DNA of 10,524 bases from Cryomorphaceae bacterium (lineage in GTDB: Bacteria > Bacteroidota > Bacteroidia > Flavobacteriales_G > Salibacteraceae): the NCBI GenBank assembly GCA_003564735.1, contig PXEK01000016.1, positions 1-10,524 of the forward strand, read 5' to 3'. The notes beneath the pieces are model-generated. The model was not told where the DNA came from and did not search any database. It saw nothing but the letters and a program-made list of their open reading frames with translations. This document shows positions 6,227 to 10,524 of this stretch, one piece after another (position 1 is the first letter of the stretch; every line of letters starts with the position of its first letter). Made by a program: the position numbers and the translations under genes.

Positions 6227-9200
6227 TCTTGTGGTATTTATCACGATAGAGTCAGTTACCGTACATCCAAAAATATCGGTAATGGACAATCGGTATGTAG
6301 TAGATCCGGTGGGAGTCACAAACGGGTTTGCCACCGAGGCATTACTTAAAGTACCGTCATCAGGCGTCCATTCAAATGTCGCTCCTTGAACATTGGTGAT
6401 AGGTATGTTACCCAACCGGTTACGCGTATTCACAACCAATGTGGTATCGTTTCCTATATTGATCTCAGGTAACGGCCGAATTCTCACGGTTACCGTATCA
6501 ACCACCTCACAACCGTTACTTTTTGCAACAGCCAGGTAGCGTATGGTTTGATTGACGGTATCGATTACAATCGTATTCCCGGTATCCAGTGTCCAACCGT
6601 TCAGTTTGCGCCATTCGTGCTCTGCGGGGAAGTTACTTTCAGCCTCCATACGCAACAGCACATCAAAGGCACTACCGCATATCGTAGTATCAAACCCGAT
6701 AACGGAAAGTTGAGTAGTATCACGTAATTCAATCTCTAAAATTTGAGAGCAGAAACCTGCATCCTCAACCGTAACCCGATACGTACCCGGGAATATGTTG
6801 TTCAACGATTCTGCCGTAGAGGAAAATCCACTCGGACCTCTCCAGCGATAACTGTAAGGTGCCGAGCCTCCGGTAACATTGAGTGAAATGAATCCGTCAT
6901 TCGACACTGCACAATTGGGTTGGAATACTGAGTCAACAGCTGCTTCCATCTCGGGCACACTTTCAATTACCGCAGCGGCAAAGCCCGAGCAACCTCCCGC
7001 GGCATCAACCTCTACGGAGTAAGTGCCTTCGCATAGGTTTTCTACCCTCTCAACGTTGGCCGCACCGGCAATATTCCAATTGTAAGCGAAAGGTGCGTTA
7101 CCGCCTCTTACAACTACTTCTATACTTCCATCACAGGTGTCTGCACAACCCGCGTTATCTGTCACAATTAAATCGAGTTCGAGCGCCCCGCTGCGATTGA
7201 TTTGTACGGTATCTACCGTTACACAACCGTTGGTGTCTTCAACGCTAACAGCGTAAGTTCCTTCACACAGTCCGGAAATATCCGCCGTCATATCACCTGT
7301 ACTCCAAACAATATTGAATAGAGCTTCAGGCCCTGAAAGTATGGAAACCGACGCAGCGCCTGTGCAATCGCCGTTGCAGGAAGCATCGTTACCTGTCAAT
7401 TCAATATCCGGACCTTGATCGTTGCCCAATGGCAGAGTTTCCGTAATTGAACAGCCGTTGTTATCGGTCACTTCAAGCGTATAGAAACCTGCAGCAAGAT
7501 TGCCATAGAAAGGAGTTGACGGACCACCCGTCCATTGGTAGTTCAACGTATCGGTACCTCCCGTAGCAAAAGCTTCCAAAGAACCGTTGTTATCGCCGCA
7601 ATCGGGTTCAACCGCTAATACGCTATCAATGATTATGGGATCGGGATCAACCACATCGACTGAGGCACTTGCAACACAACCCGAAGCAGAATCAGTAACC
7701 ACTACATTATAGGTTCCCGCGCACAAGCCCGTGAGTGTATTCAGTGAATCCGCGGCACTTGTACTCCATTGAATTCTGAAGGGGCCCGCAGTGGCCGGCG
7801 GAGCTACCGAAACAAATGCCTGTCCGTCACAATCGCCGGCACATCTCGGTGAAGTTGCCGATGTGTTCAAATTAAAGGTACTGTCCGAACCTAAATTCAC
7901 CGTACGTGAAACGCTACATCCTGAGGTATCAAAAACCTCTACCGAATAGCTTCCACCGGGAATATTGGTCAGAACCAAGCCTGAGTCAGTGCCGTTCCAC
8001 ACCGCGGTAAGGTTTGCCGAATCTGAACCTCCCGATACAAATACTTGCAACACACCGTTGGAATCACCGCAACCGGGGGCAGTTTGTACAATAGAATCGA
8101 TAGAAATAGAATCAGGCTGTGATAACACTACCGAAGCTGAAGCCGTACAGCCGGCAGAATCAGTCACGGTGAGTTCATAATTCCCGGGACAAACATTATT
8201 TAAATTAGGAGTAGTTGCTCCCGTATTCCGTGTGTAATTGTAATTGCCCGCCGGATTTACTACCGAAGCAACCGCGCCGTCACAATCCCCATAACAAGTA
8301 ATATCCTTGCCTACAAGTTGTAATGACGGAGCACCAAGTTCGTTAATTTGGAAACTATCAACCAAAGTACAATTATTGGAATCGGTTATCTCAACGACAT
8401 AAGTGCCTGCCGACAACCCTGAAAGTGTATCGCCCGTAAAGGCACCGCCGTTCCAAGAGAAGTTGAGTGCACCCGCACCGCCGGAAGCAGAAATAATTAT
8501 TCCGCCTGTACTCGAACCGCAGTCTGTATCTTCCAAAATCACTGAGTCAATAACGATAGAATCCGGAGCGGCGATAGAAATGGTATCGTTAAACGTACAG
8601 CCGTTAGAGTCGGTAACTACCACGGGGTTAATACCTGCACAAAGTGTATTTACGGAATCGCCCGTTACGCCCGAGGCTGTCCAATCCACGATAAACGGCG
8701 CAATACCACCGGTAATGTTGGCAATTCCCGTTCCGTCGCATGAATTGAAGCACGACGCCGGTAAACTGTCAAAGGTAGCAAACAACGAGTCGGGCTGAGT
8801 AATCAAAATAGTATCTGCAACACTACATCCGTTGCTGTCGGTGACCTCGTAGCTGTATCTTCCGGGACATAGGTTACTGCGAACGGAGTCAGTTGAACCG
8901 TCAGTCCAAGAATAAGTAATCGGCGGCACGCCCGAAATCAGATTAATCTCAATTTCACCGTCACAATCACCAAAACAAGATATTTGCGTAACGTCAACCG
9001 ATAATTCGGGACGAGTTCCGTCAATTAAAGAATCAGTTTCAATAATGACACACCCTGCACTATCTTCAATAGTCACTGTGTAAACTCCGGCACACAAGTC
9101 CGTTACCGTAGCGTTGGTGTCACCGGGATTACCGGTACTCCAGGCATAAGTGAACGGAGCGACTCCACCAAACGGCGTGGCCATAATTTCACCGTCGCAA

Positions 9201-10524
9201 TCCCCCGCACATGTCGGGTGAACTAACGAGAGCTCTGCGCTATCAGCACCTCCTACATTGCTAATGGAAAGTGTCGAATCAACCCACTCACAATTGTTGG
9301 AGTCGGTAATGGTAACACTATAGGTTCCCGCGCACAAACTATCAGCAATCGCCACATTACCCGGGTTGGGTACTATATCCCAACTGTAAGTAAGCGCTCC
9401 TTGATTATTTTGAACGTTCGAAATATCAATTTCACCGTCACATACCCCGCAACCCGCGTCGGTAATCACAGGGGTTGCCGTAATAGCATCAGGCTCAGTA
9501 AGGGTATCACTCACCTCAATGAAGCAGCCCGCCGCATCAGTTACGGTTACGGTATAAGGGCCTGCGCATAATCCGGGATTTACAGAATCAGCTACGGCGT
9601 TACTCCATAAATAAGTCAATGAACCGGCGCCGCCTTGGGCATCCACCTCCAACTCACCGTCACAAGCACCGTTACAAGAAATCGCTTGGTTGGTTATAAT
9701 GGTTGCCGTAATTGCGGGCGGATCAACCAATATAAAGCTAAGCGAATCGGCACATCCGTTAGTGTCCGTTACCGTTACCGAGTAAGGGCCCGCGCAAAGG
9801 TTAGTTCTGTTGGGGCCAAAGCCACCATCAGACCAAGTGTACGTTTGACCGCCAACCCCGCCCGAGAATGAAGTACTTATTTCGCCGTCGCAAGCACCGG
9901 CACATGAGGGCTGAACATCAACATTACCGGTAAAGTTAATTTGAGACGGTGTTCCTATAAACAGTGAATCTTCAAATGTACAGCCGGTAGAGTCCGTTAT
10001 CGTAACCAACACGGGGCCGGACGCCAAGTTACCCACAAATGCGGTGGAATCACCTGTTGACCAAGTGTAGGTAAACGGCGGCGTTCCACCCTGTGCATTC
10101 AACTGCGCCGTGCCATCTGAATCACCAAAACACGTAACGTCGGTAGTTACCGCCAAATTAGCGATGGAATCGGGTTGTGACAAGGTAAACCCGCCTTGTG
10201 CGGTACAGTTGAGCGAATCAGTAACCGTTACGGTAAATGAATCGGCGCAAAGTCCGGATTGAACCGTACCTGTTAACCCTCCCGACCAAGCATAACTAAA
10301 GCCGGCGGGATTACCCGTGCCGCCCGTAACGGAAACCTCTACCTCACCGTCACAAACGCCAAAGCAAGATATCGCGCTGATTACGTTAAATTGGAAATCG
10401 AAACTGTTGGGCTCATCAATAGTGAAATTCACCACATCTAAACATCCCGTTGCGGTATCAATAACTTGAACGCTGTAAGCGCCTGCCGAGAGCCCGGTAC
10501 CGATTGCTGTTCCTTGGCCTGTAC
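5957..10524 (-). CDS. Giant SprB-repeat surface protein with T9SS type B sorting domain (5' end outside window)
   Basis: Seen: about 1521 residues in one open frame; the start is beyond the right edge. A GTG at 10435 could be mistaken for a start, but the frame stays open upstream and encodes more repeat (GLSAGAYSVQVIDTATGCLD), so the gene is truncated by the window. Layout: one partial and 16 full repeats of about 70-80 residues (typical core CxGDCDGEI ... YxWSTG ... LCAGTYxVTVTDSNGC ... PDSI), two non-repeat Ig/PKD-like modules of about 80 residues each (about 6230..6710), and a C-terminal domain of about 90 residues with FPDGLSPNGDGVNDDWELD and VFNRWGQKVYEG. The last is the gliding-motility-associated type B sorting signal (CHU_C type). 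Family knowledge: such proteins are exported by T9SS to the cell surface as adhesins, for example SprB in gliding. The adjacent PorP/SprF gene fits. An adhesin role is inference; no enzyme domain is visible. Confidence 0.95.
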   Translation of the reverse strand, partial: TGQGTAIGTGLSAGAYSVQVIDTATGCLDVVNFTIDEPNSFDFQFNVISAISCFGVCDGEVEVSVTGGTGNPAGFSYAWSGGLTGTVQSGLCADSFTVTVTDSLNCTAQGGFTLSQPDSIANLAVTTDVTCFGDSDGTAQLNAQGGTPPFTYTWSTGDSTAFVGNLASGPVLVTITDSTGCTFEDSLFIGTPSQINFTGNVDVQPSCAGACDGEISTSFSGGVGGQTYTWSDGGFGPNRTNLCAGPYSVTVTDTNGCADSLSFILVDPPAITATIITNQAISCNGACDGELEVDAQGGAGSLTYLWSNAVADSVNPGLCAGPYTVTVTDAAGCFIEVSDTLTEPDAITATPVITDAGCGVCDGEIDISNVQNNQGALTYSWDIVPNPGNVAIADSLCAGTYSVTITDSNNCEWVDSTLSISNVGGADSAELSLVHPTCAGDCDGEIMATPFGGVAPFTYAWSTGNPGDTNATVTDLCAGVYTVTIEDSAGCVIIETDSLIDGTRPELSVDVTQISCFGDCDGEIEINLISGVPPITYSWTDGSTDSVRSNLCPGRYSYEVTDSNGCSVADTILITQPDSLFATFDSLPASCFNSCDGTGIANITGGIAPFIVDWTASGVTGDSVNTLCAGINPVVVTDSNGCTFNDTISIAAPDSIVIDSVILEDTDCGSSTGGIIISASGGAGALNFSWNGGAFTGDTLSGLSAGTYVVEITDSNNCTLVDSFQINELGAPSLQLVGKDITCYGDCDGAVASVVNPAGNYNYTRNTGATTPNLNNVCPGNYELTVTDSAGCTASASVVLSQPDSISIDSIVQTAPGCGDSNGVLQVFVSGGSDSANLTAVWNGTDSGLVLTNIPGGSYSVEVFDTSGCSVSRTVNLGSDSTFNLNTSATSPRCAGDCDGQAFVSVAPPATAGPFRIQWSTSAADSLNTLTGLCAGTYNVVVTDSASGCVASASVDVVDPDPIIIDSVLAVEPDCGDNNGSLEAFATGGTDTLNYQWTGGPSTPFYGNLAAGFYTLEVTDNNGCSITETLPLGNDQGPDIELTGNDASCNGDCTGAASVSILSGPEALFNIVWSTGDMTADISGLCEGTYAVSVEDTNGCVTVDTVQINRSGALELDLIVTDNAGCADTCDGSIEVVVRGGNAPFAYNWNIAGAANVERVENLCEGTYSVEVDAAGGCSGFAAAVIESVPEMEAAVDSVFQPNCAVSNDGFISLNVTGGSAPYSYRWRGPSGFSSTAESLNNIFPGTYRVTVEDAGFCSQILEIELRDTTQLSVIGFDTTICGSAFDVLLRMEAESNFPAEHEWRKLNGWTLDTGNTIVIDTVNQTIRYLAVAKSNGCEVVDTVTVRIRPLPEINIGNDTTLVVNTRNRLGNIPITNVQGATFEWTPDDGTLSNASVANPFVTPTGSTTYRLSITDIFGCTVTDSIVINTTRFFDFPDGLSPNGDGVNDDWELDFLRGFPNAKVQVFNRWGQKVYEGDGVTEPFDGRYNGSDLPVGTYYYVIDLNDGGDKKPLTGPVTIIR
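6710..10524 (-). repeat. Tandem SprB-type protein repeats, about 225 bp period, 16 full copies
   Basis: Each unit has a first Cys near its start (C1), usually a Cys before Asp-Gly (C2, CDG), usually a Cys before the AGTY element (C3, LCAG), and a Cys after Asn/Gly (C4, SNGC). At the DNA level a short block reading tcaccgtcacaa or close variants recurs once per unit (for example near 8958, 9192, 9432, 9656, 10346) while the rest has diverged, so duplication is old or under strong synonymous drift. Units 2, 9, 11, 13 and 16, counting from the right end, lack C2 and C3. The partial unit at 10437..10524 also lacks C3. The array continues past the window. Confidence 0.92.

Noticed and set aside
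8403-8798. Open plus-strand frame of 131 codons opposite the giant gene
   Set aside because: It is the antisense of SprB repeats, rich in Pro/Glu/Ser from complemented Gly/Asp/Ser codons, with no family motif. The opposite strand is unambiguously coding.
6710-10524. Regularly spaced short DNA repeats that could suggest a CRISPR array
   Set aside because: The period is about 225 bp, the repeats vary, and they encode the CDG part of protein repeats in one long frame. No cas genes are present.

Overview
The window reads as Bacteroidota chromosome, probably a free-living Flavobacteriales-like or related gliding/T9SS lineage. The reasons are a very large SprB-repeat protein ending in a type IX secretion (T9SS) type B sorting domain, a PorP/SprF partner next to it, an outer-membrane lipoprotein style of gene content, and a textbook Bacteroidota promoter (TTTG, 19 nt, TAnnTTTG) before the suf genes. 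Genus-level placement is not possible from the sequence alone.

Region 1 (1..2525, minus strand) is the head of a suf Fe-S cluster assembly operon: an A-type HesB/IscA-like carrier, then sufB, then sufC, which runs off the left edge. The genes are 10 and 24 nt apart. A strong promoter and a perfect 10-bp inverted repeat lie upstream of the A-type gene. Together they fix its start at 2422 and suggest metal- or Fe-S-responsive control. Region 2 (2526..3411) is an intergenic stretch with no visible gene, then a lone plus-strand NodB-type polysaccharide deacetylase that may be read from a leaderless transcript.

Region 3 (3389..4974, minus strand) is a compact four-gene operon: an ArsR/SmtB repressor with a CVC metal/thiol site, a rhodanese lipoprotein, a small two-helix membrane protein with a GCxxGC loop (DUF6132-like), and a lipoprotein with a c-type heme motif (Tll0287-like/DUF3365). 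The genes overlap or are about 10 nt apart, and an inverted repeat abuts the arsR start codon. I read it as an envelope sulfur/redox cassette under thiol- or metal-responsive control. It is the best candidate in the window for a poorly described system.

Region 4 (5015..10524, minus strand) is a secretion pair: the giant SprB-repeat adhesin-like protein, whose 5' end lies beyond the right edge, followed 12 nt later by its PorP/SprF-family outer-membrane partner. The adhesin has 16 full repeats of about 75 residues. In them, two of four cysteines are gained or lost strictly together, which predicts the disulfide pairing.
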